NCBI GenBank assembly: GCA_020445165.1
Contig: JAGRHE010000126.1
Location: forward strand, 1 to 7,953
Source of the DNA: Gammaproteobacteria bacterium
Lineage (GTDB): Bacteria > Pseudomonadota > Gammaproteobacteria > Chromatiales > Sedimenticolaceae
Direction: 5' to 3'
Length of the DNA: 7,953 nucleotides
Under the pieces are notes generated by a model. The model did no database searches. It was not told where the DNA came from and saw nothing but the letters and a program-made list of their open reading frames with translations. Positions 1-5,958 of the stretch are shown here, piece after piece. Each line of letters starts with the position of its first letter. Within the stretch, counting starts at the first letter, position 1. Made by a program: the position numbers and the translations under genes.

Positions 1-216
1 ATGGACCCGGTGCGTGACACCACCCTGGTCGAGAACACGCCGATCGACTATCTCGACTTCGCGTCACCGGTCTCGGGATTGGGCGGCAAGGTCGGTTTCG
101 ATGCGACCAACAAGTGGCCAGGCGAGACCAGCCGCGAGTGGGGGCGACCGATCACGATGGACGCGGCGGTGAAGGCGCGGGTGGATGCGATTTGGGGCGA
201 GCTGGGTATCGGCTGA
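1..216 (+). CDS. ubiD: UbiD, 4-hydroxy-3-polyprenylbenzoate decarboxylase (C-terminal part, 5' end outside window)
   Basis: This is the last 71 residues of UbiD, the prenylated-FMN-dependent decarboxylase that removes the carboxyl group from 3-polyprenyl-4-hydroxybenzoate in ubiquinone synthesis. The stretch [20 protein letters not shown] and the following [10 protein letters not shown] and EWGRPI are near-identical to the E. coli UbiD C-terminus as I recall it; the family is about 490 residues, so most of the gene lies upstream. The ATG at position 1 is an internal methionine (MDPVRDT in this protein, MDPTRDT in E. coli), not a start. The gene ends at TGA 214-216. I see no U-tract terminator behind it. 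Identification is by recognised family sequence and is firm. Confidence 0.95.
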   Translation: MDPVRDTTLVENTPIDYLDFASPVSGLGGKVGFDATNKWPGETSREWGRPITMDAAVKARVDAIWGELGIG

Positions 217-293
217 GCCGGCACTCCCGACCCGACCTGCTAACCTTTTCCCTGTACACAGAGCGAGATCATGCGAGCTCGTGCGGGTCTGGC

Positions 294-298
294 GGAGG
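294..298 (+). promoter_or_regulatory. Ribosome binding site deciding the 304 start
   Basis: GGAGG lies 5 bases before ATG 304. The alternative in-frame ATG at 271 has only a weak GAGCGAG in front of it, so the 304 start is preferred. Confidence 0.6.
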
Positions 299-303
299 CT
301 GCT

Positions 304-945
304 ATGGCACCGATCGGTCAATCGGGCAGGTACAGACCGGTGGCCGGTTTTCTGGTCGCACTGTTGGTCTGCCTGTTCAGCGCGCGTGTCGCCGGTGAAG
401 GCCCGGTAGGTCTTGTCGATGTCGACACGATCACGATCATGCCGGTCGCCTTTCCCGCCGACCCGGCCCTGGTCGAACGCGATGAGCCCCTGACCGGCCT
501 GTACGGCGAACTCGACGAATACATCTACAAGGCCCTGCTGAGGAATTTGGCGCTTAAGGGCTACGTGCTGGAAAGACCGCGCAACTGGCAGCGTCCTGAT
601 GACTGGCATGTCGATGCGCTAGCGGTGCTGTCTCCGGCAGAACTTGCCGCGCGCCTGCCGGCATCGGCGACCTTCGCGGCACTGCTGTTCGTCGAGCGCG
701 TGGCGACCACGTCGCGCAGCGGCGTTGCAGACGCCGGGGCCAGTGCCACGGTTTCGGCCATGATCGTGCACCGCCCGACTGCCACACGGGTCTGGGACGG
801 TGCCCAGACAGGTGTTTTTCAGGAAGGCCTCGGGCAGTTGCTTTTGTACGGGCCACTGGTGATGCTGCTGACGCCGGACAAACATGCGGCGGTGGAGCGG
901 GCATTCGGCCGGCTGTTCGCGGCCCTGCCCGAGAAGCGCTACTGA
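304..945 (+). CDS. Exported protein of unknown function (signal peptide)
   Basis: I do not recognise the family. From ATG 304 the product has 213 residues. It starts with a Sec signal peptide: an arginine-containing n-region, a hydrophobic core at about residues 14-26, and a likely cleavage after ARVA at residue 30. The mature part has a strand-like DTITIMPVAF, a helix with LYGELDEYIYKALLRN and GYVLE, and later VSAMIVHRPT-TRVWDGAQTG. That alternation of strands and amphipathic helices is reminiscent of small periplasmic alpha/beta auxiliary proteins (GNA1162/CsgG-like), but this is only an impression. ATG 271 would add 11 residues with a poorer ribosome site. The neighbouring lipoprotein gene starts 27 bases downstream, so the two are probably cotranscribed and act in the same envelope process. 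Confidence 0.75.
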   Translation: MAPIGQSGRYRPVAGFLVALLVCLFSARVAGEGPVGLVDVDTITIMPVAFPADPALVERDEPLTGLYGELDEYIYKALLRNLALKGYVLERPRNWQRPDDWHVDALAVLSPAELAARLPASATFAALLFVERVATTSRSGVADAGASATVSAMIVHRPTATRVWDGAQTGVFQEGLGQLLLYGPLVMLLTPDKHAAVERAFGRLFAALPEKRY

Positions 946-972
946 TCGAACAGGCCGGAATCCGGGGGAAGA

Positions 973-1518
973 ATGAATCCGCTTTGCCGCTGCCGAATAT
1001 GCTGCCTGCTGGCGCTGGTGGTTACGCTGCTGCTGACGGGATGCAGCATAAAGACCGATGGCCTGGTGCCGGATCATCCGGTCGCCGTCACCACCAGGAT
1101 CGACAGCAGTGTCGAAGTCATGCCGGTGCAGGGTGGGCGTGCATCGTCATTTGGGCGCGAGGCCTACATCACCAATGCCCAGTATCGCGATGCGCTCTAC
1201 CGGGCACTCAGCGATGCCCGCCTGTTCCGCGAGGTCACCCTCGACGGACCTGCCGACTGGCAGCTGCACAGTGAGATCATCACGATCTCGACCGAGGGAG
1301 GCGTCAGTCCGCTGTATGCCATCGTGGTGCAGTACTGGATCGTCGATCCGGCCAGTGGCACGGAGATCTGGCGCAAGGGCATCAATACGCGTCATCAGGT
1401 GAAATGGAACGAGGCCTTTGCCGGGGCCACACGGATCATCCGTGCGGTCGAGGGGGCGACAAAGAAGAACCTCACCGGTCTGATCGAGGCCCTGTCACGC
1501 GAGGCACCGGGGCTCTGA
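973..1518 (+). CDS. Putative lipoprotein of unknown function
   Basis: The 181-residue product has a lipoprotein signal: a short n-region, hydrophobic residues 12-21 and the lipobox LLTGC with the lipidated cysteine at C24. S25 at the +2 position favours outer-membrane sorting. The mature domain contains SVEVMPV, a helix around QYRDALYRALSDARLF, and strand-like segments at DWQLHSEIITIST and YAIVVQYWIVDPASGTEIWR. This outline (strand with MPV, helix Y..AL.R.L, then a tryptophan-containing turn) resembles the upstream exported protein, so the two could be distant relatives. GGGGGAAG stands directly before ATG 973 and gives a good ribosome site. Cysteines at 5, 7, 10 and 11 in the signal peptide are unusual. 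I cannot name the family; envelope localisation is well supported and the role is not. Confidence 0.8.
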   Translation: MNPLCRCRICCLLALVVTLLLTGCSIKTDGLVPDHPVAVTTRIDSSVEVMPVQGGRASSFGREAYITNAQYRDALYRALSDARLFREVTLDGPADWQLHSEIITISTEGGVSPLYAIVVQYWIVDPASGTEIWRKGINTRHQVKWNEAFAGATRIIRAVEGATKKNLTGLIEALSREAPGL

Positions 1519-1521
1519 GCC

Positions 1522-1546
1522 ACCCGTGCCGCGCAGGCTTGCGGGT
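1522..1546. terminator. Weak hairpin between convergent genes
   Basis: ACCCG (1522-1526) pairs with CGGGT (1542-1546), with an inner GCC/GGC stem (1528-1530 and 1536-1538). It fills the 27-base gap between the lipoprotein stop and the chemoreceptor stop and could serve both strands, but no T-tract follows on either side. Confidence 0.25.
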
Positions 1547-3156
1547 CAGAAACGGAAACGCTTGAGCAGACTTTCCAGTTCGACCGACAACTGCAGCAGG
1601 TGATTGCTGACCGCGGTGGTCTGCTCGGCGTCGTTCGCCGTGCGGTCGGCCAGCTGGCTGATGTTGATCACGTTGCGGCCCACGTTTTCGGTCACGACAC
1701 TCTGTTCGCTGGCGGCCGCCGCCATGCGTGCGTTGAGCTCGCGAATGTGCGCCACCCGGTCGGCGATCAGGTTGAGTCCCTTGTCGGCAACCTCGACCTG
1801 TTCGCGGCGGCTTTCCGCGCTGTCCCGGGCACGGCTCATGACAGTCACCGCATCACGTGCACCCAGCTGCAGGTGTTCGATGATGCGCTCGATCTCGCGG
1901 GTGGATTCGTGCGAACGGTTGGCCAGGGTGCGCACCTCGTCGGCGACGACCGCAAAGCCGCGACCTTTTTCGCCGGCCCGCGCCGCCTCTATCGCTGCAT
2001 TCAGGGCCAGCAGGTTGGTCTGTTCGGCGATCGATTTGATCACGTCCAGAACCGCGCCGACGCTCTTGCTGCGCTCATCGAGCCGCTCGATCACCTCGGC
2101 AGCCTGCTCTATCTCGCTGACCAGTTCGTGGATGCCATCGATTGCCGCGCGCGTCGTCGCCGCGCCCTCGTTGGCGGTACGGTCGGCCTCCACCGAGGCG
2201 TCGGCCGCATCGGTCGCGCCGGCGCGAACCTGCTCGGCCGTCGATTCAAGCTCGGTGATGGCCGTGGCCACGGCATCGGTCTCGCCGCGCTGTTGTGCCG
2301 CCGCCGCGGTGGTCTGCTGCGACACCGCGGCGATCTCGCCGGCCACCTGTTGCAGCTGGCTGGTGGCGCCGGCCACTTCGTGCAGGCTGCCGCCGAAGCG
2401 GTCAAGCATGCCGTTGAACGCGCTGGCGACGGACCCGATCTCGTCTTTGCTGTCGATCGTCAGGCGGTGGGTGAGGTCTGAATCGGCGGCGATCCGGGTC
2501 ATGGTGTCACGCATGCCGGTCAGCGGGTGAATCACCATCCGTTGCAGCAACCATGCGATCGCAACGATTCCGACCACCAGCATCAGTACGTTGATCGCGC
2601 CGCTGACCAGGATATTGCGGTCGATGGCCGCGTCCAGTGAGGCCAGGGAGTAAGTGACCCGAGTGGCGCCGAGCACGCTGCCGTCGCTGACGACATGGCA
2701 GGTCAGGCAATTGGTGCCGCGAAAATCCGGTGTCGCGATGATCGGGCTGACCAGTGTGATGGTGCGGCCCTTCGCATCGGCGCCGGCATGGACGACGGTC
2801 TCGCCAGCGAGCGCCCGGCGATCGAGATCGTCGACAGCGCGCTGTTCGGGGTTGCCGGCACCGTATGTGTCGATGATCTGCCGGTCACGCACGATCCGGA
2901 TCTCGGTGATGTCCGGGTTCGCCAGCAACTTCTGACGCAACAGGTCGCGTTGGGCCATGGTTCCGGTCAGCATCATGGTGTTCACGCCGTCGAAGAACGA
3001 GGCGGCGGTGTCAAATGCCTTCTGTTCGGCCATCTCGCCTGCCATGGCCCGCTCGCTCACCGTCATGTGCCAGGTCGTGGCGACCATCAGGCTGGCGAAA
3101 ATCAGGGCCAGTGCTGCCAGGACCTTTACACGTAGCGACAGCTTGGTGATCGACAT
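1546..3156 (-). CDS. Methyl-accepting chemotaxis protein with periplasmic c-type haem motif
   Basis: A transmembrane chemoreceptor of 536 residues that would signal to CheA/CheW. Order: TM1 at about 10-28; a periplasmic sensor of about 150 residues; TM2 at about 182-204; HAMP at about 205-257; then a long cytoplasmic coiled coil. The signalling tip is the canonical [19 protein letters not shown] at 378-396, followed by [15 protein letters not shown]. The sensor carries NCLTCH with C150, C153 and H154, a covalent c-haem attachment motif; c-haem sensor domains are known in Geobacter chemoreceptors (GSU0935, GSU0582), so redox or small-ligand sensing is likely. The start at 3156 was chosen because the sequence begins with a typical receptor N-terminus, GGAAGA lies 7 bases upstream, and a sigma-28-like promoter sits just before it. 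The frame stays open upstream, but GC at third codon positions falls from 26 of the first 32 codons inside the gene to 20 of 33 codons before it, which argues against an extension. No C-terminal CheR-tethering pentapeptide is seen (it ends LLKRFRF). Confidence 0.95.
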   Translation of the reverse strand: MSITKLSLRVKVLAALALIFASLMVATTWHMTVSERAMAGEMAEQKAFDTAASFFDGVNTMMLTGTMAQRDLLRQKLLANPDITEIRIVRDRQIIDTYGAGNPEQRAVDDLDRRALAGETVVHAGADAKGRTITLVSPIIATPDFRGTNCLTCHVVSDGSVLGATRVTYSLASLDAAIDRNILVSGAINVLMLVVGIVAIAWLLQRMVIHPLTGMRDTMTRIAADSDLTHRLTIDSKDEIGSVASAFNGMLDRFGGSLHEVAGATSQLQQVAGEIAAVSQQTTAAAAQQRGETDAVATAITELESTAEQVRAGATDAADASVEADRTANEGAATTRAAIDGIHELVSEIEQAAEVIERLDERSKSVGAVLDVIKSIAEQTNLLALNAAIEAARAGEKGRGFAVVADEVRTLANRSHESTREIERIIEHLQLGARDAVTVMSRARDSAESRREQVEVADKGLNLIADRVAHIRELNARMAAAASEQSVVTENVGRNVINISQLADRTANDAEQTTAVSNHLLQLSVELESLLKRFRF

Positions 3157-3163
3157 CGGGGTG

Positions 3164-3169
3164 TCTTCC
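3164..3169 (-). promoter_or_regulatory. Ribosome binding site for the chemoreceptor
   Basis: Read on the minus strand this is GGAAGA, 7 bases before the ATG at 3156-3154. It supports the start that directly precedes TM1. Confidence 0.5.
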
Positions 3170-3196
3170 GTTGACCATTCGGGAACCTGTCCTGTG

Positions 3197-3223
3197 AAGG
3201 CGGCCTCGGGACGCAAATCTTTA
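3197..3223 (-). promoter_or_regulatory. Sigma-28 (FliA)-like promoter for the chemoreceptor
   Basis: On the minus strand TAAAGATT (3223-3216), an 11-base spacer, then GCCGCCTT (3204-3197). The enterobacterial FliA consensus is TAAAGTTT-N11-GCCGATAA: the -35 matches at 7 of 8 positions, the spacer is exact, and the conserved GCCG of the -10 is present while its last four bases differ. A transcript would start near 3190, about 35 bases before the start codon. Chemoreceptor genes are commonly FliA-dependent, which fits. Confidence 0.45.
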
Positions 3224-3258
3224 AATTCGCAGATCCCCCCAGCCGCTGTCTCCGCCAT

Positions 3259-3323
3259 TGCCGCACTCCTTGCGCGGCATAGCCGGGTTGGCGGACGGCT
3301 ACCATCTGCCTGAAAGCCAGATG
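3259..3323. other. Three back-to-back hairpins in the divergent control region
   Basis: Three perfect 6-bp stems follow one another almost without a gap: TGCCGC/GCGGCA (3259-3264 with 3274-3279, 9-base loop), TAGCCG/CGGCTA (3280-3285 with 3296-3301, 10-base loop) and CATCTG/CAGATG (3303-3308 with 3318-3323, 9-base loop). On the plus strand they end just before the ribosome site of the 3340 gene. On the minus strand they precede the chemoreceptor, and the loop of the hairpin nearest it carries AAGGAG. The sequence cannot tell whether this is a leader RNA, a set of DNA operators or chance in GC-rich DNA. I do not recognise a known riboswitch class. Confidence 0.4.
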
Positions 3324-3326
3324 AGT

Positions 3327-3332
3327 CGGGGA
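3327..3332 (+). promoter_or_regulatory. Ribosome binding site for the 3340 gene
   Basis: A purine-rich GGGGAG-type site lies about 7 bases before ATG 3340, just after the last hairpin of the upstream element. Confidence 0.5.
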
Positions 3333-3339
3333 GCGACCG

Positions 3340-3666
3340 ATGGAGCAAGAAATTCTGCAGTTTGTCGCGGTGACGTCCGCCGGGCGCGCTTATGACATCG
3401 ATTTTCCGCTACACCCGCAGACCCGTTCGGCGCGGGTGGTTTCCGACCTGATCACGGCCCTGCTCGAGGCCATTTCGCAGCAGGCGGAAAGCCGGCAGGA
3501 CATCAGCGATGGCGACATCCTGCAGGCCCTGGCGATGACCCTGGCGATACGGGGGCGAATGCTCGAGGCCATGGCCGACACGATCGCCGCTCTGAGTCAC
3601 GAGCTGTATGAGTCTGCCTGGGGTGCGGCGAGGGACGCGCAGAGCTACGCCGCGGCGCGTGCCTGA
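3340..3666 (+). CDS. Small hypothetical protein
   Basis: A 108-residue protein with no family I recognise. It has no signal peptide and no membrane segment, so it should be cytoplasmic. The first 25 residues look strand-like ([20 protein letters not shown]); the remainder is predicted mainly helical by eye, with [20 protein letters not shown] (32-51) and [20 protein letters not shown] (59-78) as amphipathic helices that could form a coiled coil or dimer interface. The start has a GGGGAG ribosome site. Its stop codon TGA (3664-3666) overlaps the ATG of the DUF2237 gene by one base, which points to translational coupling and a shared task. It is divergently transcribed from the chemoreceptor, with 183 bases between the start codons. 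Confidence 0.75.
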   Translation: MEQEILQFVAVTSAGRAYDIDFPLHPQTRSARVVSDLITALLEAISQQAESRQDISDGDILQALAMTLAIRGRMLEAMADTIAALSHELYESAWGAARDAQSYAAARA

Positions 3667-4049
3667 TGACTGCATTTGCACGCAACGCCCTGGGTGGCGA
3701 GCTCCAGGCCTGCGGATTCGATCCAAAGACGGGGTACCTGCGCGACGGTCATTGCCGTACCCGGGACGACGACGTCGGCTCGCACATAGTCTGTGCGCAG
3801 ATGACGGATGCTTTCCTCGAATTTTCGCGCGCCCGTGGCAACGATCTGGTGACGCCGGTTCCCGCTTTCGACTTCCCCGGTCTGCGAGCCGGCGACCGCT
3901 GGTGCCTGTGCGCGCGCCGTTGGCAGGAGGCGCATGAGGCCGGGTCGGCGCCGCCGGTCTTCCTGCAGGCGACGCACGAGAAGGTGCTCCGCCTGGTGCC
4001 GCTCGACGAACTGCTGCCGTACGCACTGGATCTGCCGCGCAACGGCTGA
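3666..4049 (+). CDS. DUF2237 family protein
   Basis: The 127-residue product is recognisably DUF2237, a widespread family without an established function. Diagnostic stretches are NALGGELQACGFDPKTGYLR near the N-terminus, DVGSHIVCAQMTDAFLEFS (36-54), ARGNDL, FPGLRAGDRWCLCARRW (70-86) and APPVFLQATHEK (96-106). Conserved cysteines and histidines (C16, C30, C43, C80, C82, H40, H104) could bind a metal or form disulfides; that is inference. Length is normal for the family. There is no signal peptide. The start overlaps the previous stop in TGATG, so translation is probably coupled to the 3340 gene. Confidence 0.9.
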   Translation: MTAFARNALGGELQACGFDPKTGYLRDGHCRTRDDDVGSHIVCAQMTDAFLEFSRARGNDLVTPVPAFDFPGLRAGDRWCLCARRWQEAHEAGSAPPVFLQATHEKVLRLVPLDELLPYALDLPRNG

Positions 4050-4055
4050 GAGACA

Positions 4056-4072
4056 AACCGCCCCGGCCGGTT
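4056..4072. terminator. Short hairpin after the DUF2237 gene
   Basis: AACCG (4056-4060) and CGGTT (4068-4072) form a 5-bp stem with a GC-rich loop, 7 bases after the DUF2237 stop. No T-tract follows, so it is at best a weak terminator. It abuts the -35 box of the ParA promoter candidate. Confidence 0.2.
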
Positions 4073-4099
4073 GCCGCGCGCCCGAGAGTCGTCTGTAAT
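4071..4099 (+). promoter_or_regulatory. Sigma-70-type promoter candidate for the ParA gene
   Basis: TTGCCG (4071-4076), a 17-base spacer and TGTAAT (4094-4099) match the -35 and -10 consensus at 4 and 5 of 6 positions. A start near 4106 would leave a leader of about 29 bases that contains the GGAG (4123-4126) placed 8 bases before ATG 4135. Confidence 0.5.
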
Positions 4100-4134
4100 G
4101 CGTCCCGAGACTGACCGACGCAGGAGTTGACGAG

Positions 4135-4764
4135 ATGCAGACAATCCTCTGCATGAATGCCAAGGGTGGCTGTGGCAAAACCACGATCGCCACCAACCTG
4201 GCAACATGGTACGCAGACGATGGCTACAAAACCGCGCTGATGGACTTCGATCCGCAGCGTTCCAGTATCGACTGGCTGGCGGCGCGCGAAGACTACGAGG
4301 GGGTCCCGCAGATCGAGGGCGTGGATGCGGTTGCCGGAGACGCCCGCACTGCGCATGGCACCGACGTGGCGGTCATCGATGCCCCGGCTGGCACCTTCGG
4401 CAGTGCCATCACGCCCTTGCTGCGGCGTGCCGATGCGCTGCTGGTGCCGGTGTTGCCGTCGCCGATCGATATGCGGGCGGCATCGCGTTTCATCGCCGAA
4501 CTGCTCGAATCCGGGCGGATCTCGCGCGGCCAGACCCGGATCGGACTGATCGCCAACCGGGTGCGAGAGAACACCCGTATTTTTCACAGTCTCGAGGATT
4601 TCCTCGCGGGCTACGATATTCCGGTACTGACGCACCTGCGCGAGAGCCAGAACTACATCCGCGCGGCCGAGACCGGACTCGGGATTTTCGAGTTGGCACC
4701 GTCGATGGTGGCCCAGGACGTACCGCAGTGGGATCCGGTGATCGCATGGTTGCGCAAGGGCTGA
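4135..4764 (+). CDS. ParA/MinD-family ATPase (orphan ParA)
   Basis: A 209-residue ParA-type P-loop ATPase of the short class without an N-terminal DNA-binding domain. The deviant Walker A motif KGGCGKTT is at residues 10-17, with signature lysine K10 and K15. Walker A' is MDFDPQRSS (36-44) and Walker B is VAVIDAPAG (78-86). Such ATPases dimerise on ATP, bind DNA or membrane non-specifically and position a cargo, usually stimulated by a ParB-like partner. No ParB or parS-like cluster is visible, so this is not a standard chromosome-segregation pair; orphan ParAs are known to position chemosensory arrays, carboxysomes or flagellar machinery. It has its own promoter candidate and a GGAG ribosome site. 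Its last 19 bases overlap the following gene in another frame. Confidence 0.92.
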   Translation: MQTILCMNAKGGCGKTTIATNLATWYADDGYKTALMDFDPQRSSIDWLAAREDYEGVPQIEGVDAVAGDARTAHGTDVAVIDAPAGTFGSAITPLLRRADALLVPVLPSPIDMRAASRFIAELLESGRISRGQTRIGLIANRVRENTRIFHSLEDFLAGYDIPVLTHLRESQNYIRAAETGLGIFELAPSMVAQDVPQWDPVIAWLRKG

Positions 4765-5126
4765 TTCGTCGCCTGGCACTGGGCCTGCTATGCGCGATCG
4801 CCGTACCGGCGATGGCCGGGCAGGCGGACGTGCTCAAGGTCGAAATCCGCAATGCGGGCAGCGGCAGCTATGACATCGACGTGACGGTCCGGCATGCCGA
4901 TACCGGTTGGGACCATTATGCCAACCGCTGGGAGGTGATCGGCCCCGATGGCCGGGTGTTGGCGACCCGGGTGCTGTACCACCCGCACGTCAACGAGCAG
5001 CCGTTCACGCGCAGCCTGTCCGGGGTGAAGATACCGGGTGAGTTCACCTGGGTGAGGGTGCGTGCGCACGACCTGGTGCATGGCCATGGCGGGCGCGAAG
5101 TCACGTTGAGCGTGCCGCGCCCCTAA
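4746..5126 (+). CDS. Small exported protein, unknown function
   Basis: From ATG 4746 the product has 126 residues. It has a clear Sec signal peptide: RR at 8-9, a hydrophobic core at 10-21, and cleavage expected after AMA (residue 24). The mature part, about 100 residues, looks like an all-beta domain: VLKVEIRNAG, SYDIDVTVRHADTGWDHYAN, WEVIGPDGRVLATRVLYHPH and PGEFTWVRVRAHDLVHGHGG. The histidines in YHPHVNEQPF and HDLVHGHGG could bind a metal; that is inference. I recall related uncharacterised periplasmic proteins in other proteobacteria but no named family. The start lies inside the ParA gene (19-base overlap), so expression is probably coupled even though the products act in different compartments. 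A longer reading of the same frame would run antiphase through the ParA gene and lack the signal peptide at its start, so it was rejected. Confidence 0.8.
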   Translation: MVAQGLIRRLALGLLCAIAVPAMAGQADVLKVEIRNAGSGSYDIDVTVRHADTGWDHYANRWEVIGPDGRVLATRVLYHPHVNEQPFTRSLSGVKIPGEFTWVRVRAHDLVHGHGGREVTLSVPRP

Positions 5127-5153
5127 GCGGGGCACGGCTTGCGGTTGCGCTTA
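5124..5153. terminator. Inverted repeat joining two convergent stop codons
   Basis: TAAGCG (5124-5129) and CGCTTA (5148-5153) are perfect inverted repeats that include the TAA stops of both convergent genes. The 18-base loop is long and no T-tract follows, so terminator function is uncertain. Confidence 0.25.
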
Positions 5154-5846
5154 CTCGGGCAGGGCCTTGCGCTTGCCGAGTGCGAGATAGTAGCCGGCCA
5201 GCGATGCGATCTCGTCGTCGCTGAGCTGCTTGGCGGCCTTGCCCATCACACCATCCGCATCGTTGGCGCGTTCGCCGCTGCGGAAGGCCTTCATCGTGGT
5301 CGTGAAGAAGAGCTTCGGCATGCCGGCCAGGGCCGGTGCCTCGTACTTGTCCTTCTTGCCGCGGCCATCGGCGCCGTGGCAGTCCGCACAGGAATCGATG
5401 CCGCGAGCTGCGTCGCCGGCGCTGACCAGTGCCGGTGCATCGGGCACGCTGACTCCAGCCTCTTCGGGGAGTGATTTGCCGGCGTACAGGGCGACCAGGT
5501 CGGCCATCTCCTGGTCACTGAGCTTTTTCGCGGTCTTGTTCATGCGCCCGCCCTCGCGCGCATCCGCCTTGAAATCCTGCAGCTGCTTGTACATGTAGGC
5601 CGCGCTCTGGCCGGCCAGGTGCGGTACTTCGGGATCGTCGCTGACGCCCTCATCGCCATGGCACTTTGCACACTTCTTCAGTTGTTTGGCATCGACCCGG
5701 CCCGGGTCCGCCGACGCGAGCATGGCCGGGTCGGCAATGGTTGTGGTGCTGAGCAGCAGGGGACCGACGAACAGGCCTGCCGCAAGCAGCAGGGGCGACA
5801 GTTTCGCGGTCGAAGGGCGTCGCAGTATCAGGGAATCGAAAGACAT
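5151..5846 (-). CDS. Diheme cytochrome c (c4/c553 type), periplasmic
   Basis: A 231-residue periplasmic electron carrier made of two cytochrome c domains. A basic n-region and hydrophobic segment at about 16-38 form the signal peptide. Domain one has CAKCH (C59, C62, H63) with likely axial methionine M102 in GRMNKTAKKLSDQEMADL. Domain two has CADCH (C153, C156, H157) with likely M201 in GVMGKAAKQLSDDEIASLAGYY. The repeated pattern CxxCHG, then P.LAG, then the methionine, then a terminal helix is that of cytochrome c4, which passes electrons to terminal oxidases or from bc1-type complexes. The diheme subunit of flavocytochrome c sulfide dehydrogenase is an alternative, but no flavoprotein partner lies nearby. 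The start at 5846 is preferred because AGAGGA lies 6 bases before it and the signal peptide follows; the frame is open further upstream but would run into the HAD gene. Confidence 0.92.
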   Translation of the reverse strand: MSFDSLILRRPSTAKLSPLLLAAGLFVGPLLLSTTTIADPAMLASADPGRVDAKQLKKCAKCHGDEGVSDDPEVPHLAGQSAAYMYKQLQDFKADAREGGRMNKTAKKLSDQEMADLVALYAGKSLPEEAGVSVPDAPALVSAGDAARGIDSCADCHGADGRGKKDKYEAPALAGMPKLFFTTTMKAFRSGERANDADGVMGKAAKQLSDDEIASLAGYYLALGKRKALPE

Positions 5847-5900
5847 GGGTTTCCTCTCTGGATTTTCACTGGATCGGTATTTTTTTTGTTCTACGCCGCC

Positions 5901-5906
5901 ATTATA
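5901..5906 (-). promoter_or_regulatory. Perfect -10 box (TATAAT) before the cytochrome gene
   Basis: On the minus strand TATAAT lies 55 bases before the cytochrome start. No good TTGACA-like -35 is found at the usual distance, so an activator may be needed. The leader then contains a run of eight A (5887-5880). This suggests the cytochrome is transcribed independently of the HAD gene upstream. Confidence 0.45.
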
Positions 5907-5940
5907 GGCAGCGGCCGGCATTCCTTGAGTCCGGCGTCGT

Positions 5941-5957
5941 CGGATCAGGGTGATCCG
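5941..5957 (-). terminator. Hairpin directly after the HAD phosphatase gene
   Basis: CGGATCA and TGATCCG form a perfect 7-bp stem with a 3-base loop, one base beyond the HAD stop codon. No U-tract follows, so it may act as a 3'-end stabiliser or a weak terminator. Confidence 0.35.
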
Positions 5958-5958
5958 G

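Noticed and set aside
64..609. Minus-strand open frame opposite the ubiD end and the exported-protein gene
   Set aside because: It overlaps a certain UbiD C-terminus and shows no recognisable domain.
1600..2530. Long plus-strand open frames opposite the chemoreceptor
   Set aside because: They mirror the conserved signalling domain of the chemoreceptor and have low-complexity composition.
3205..3301. Fragments resembling a cyclic-di-GMP-I (GEMM) riboswitch on the plus strand: GGGACGCAAA at 3208-3217 and TAGCCGGGTT at 3280-3289
   Set aside because: The 5' strand with GCAAACC and the GNRA-capped stem are missing, and the predicted stems do not follow the GEMM layout. It is worth one Infernal run but is not supported as a call.
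4081..4110. Direct repeat CCCGAGA (4081-4087 and 4104-4110) before the ParA gene
   Set aside because: Seven bases in GC-rich DNA can recur by chance, there are only two copies, and there is no palindrome typical of parS.
3409..4779. Long open frame on the minus strand (456 codons) across the DUF2237 and ParA genes
   Set aside because: It is antisense to two clearly recognisable proteins, and its translation is rich in Arg, Pro and Gly as expected for a GC-rich shadow frame.
5880..5887. Run of eight T on the plus strand as an intrinsic terminator
   Set aside because: No stable hairpin precedes it on the plus strand, and no plus-strand gene ends there.
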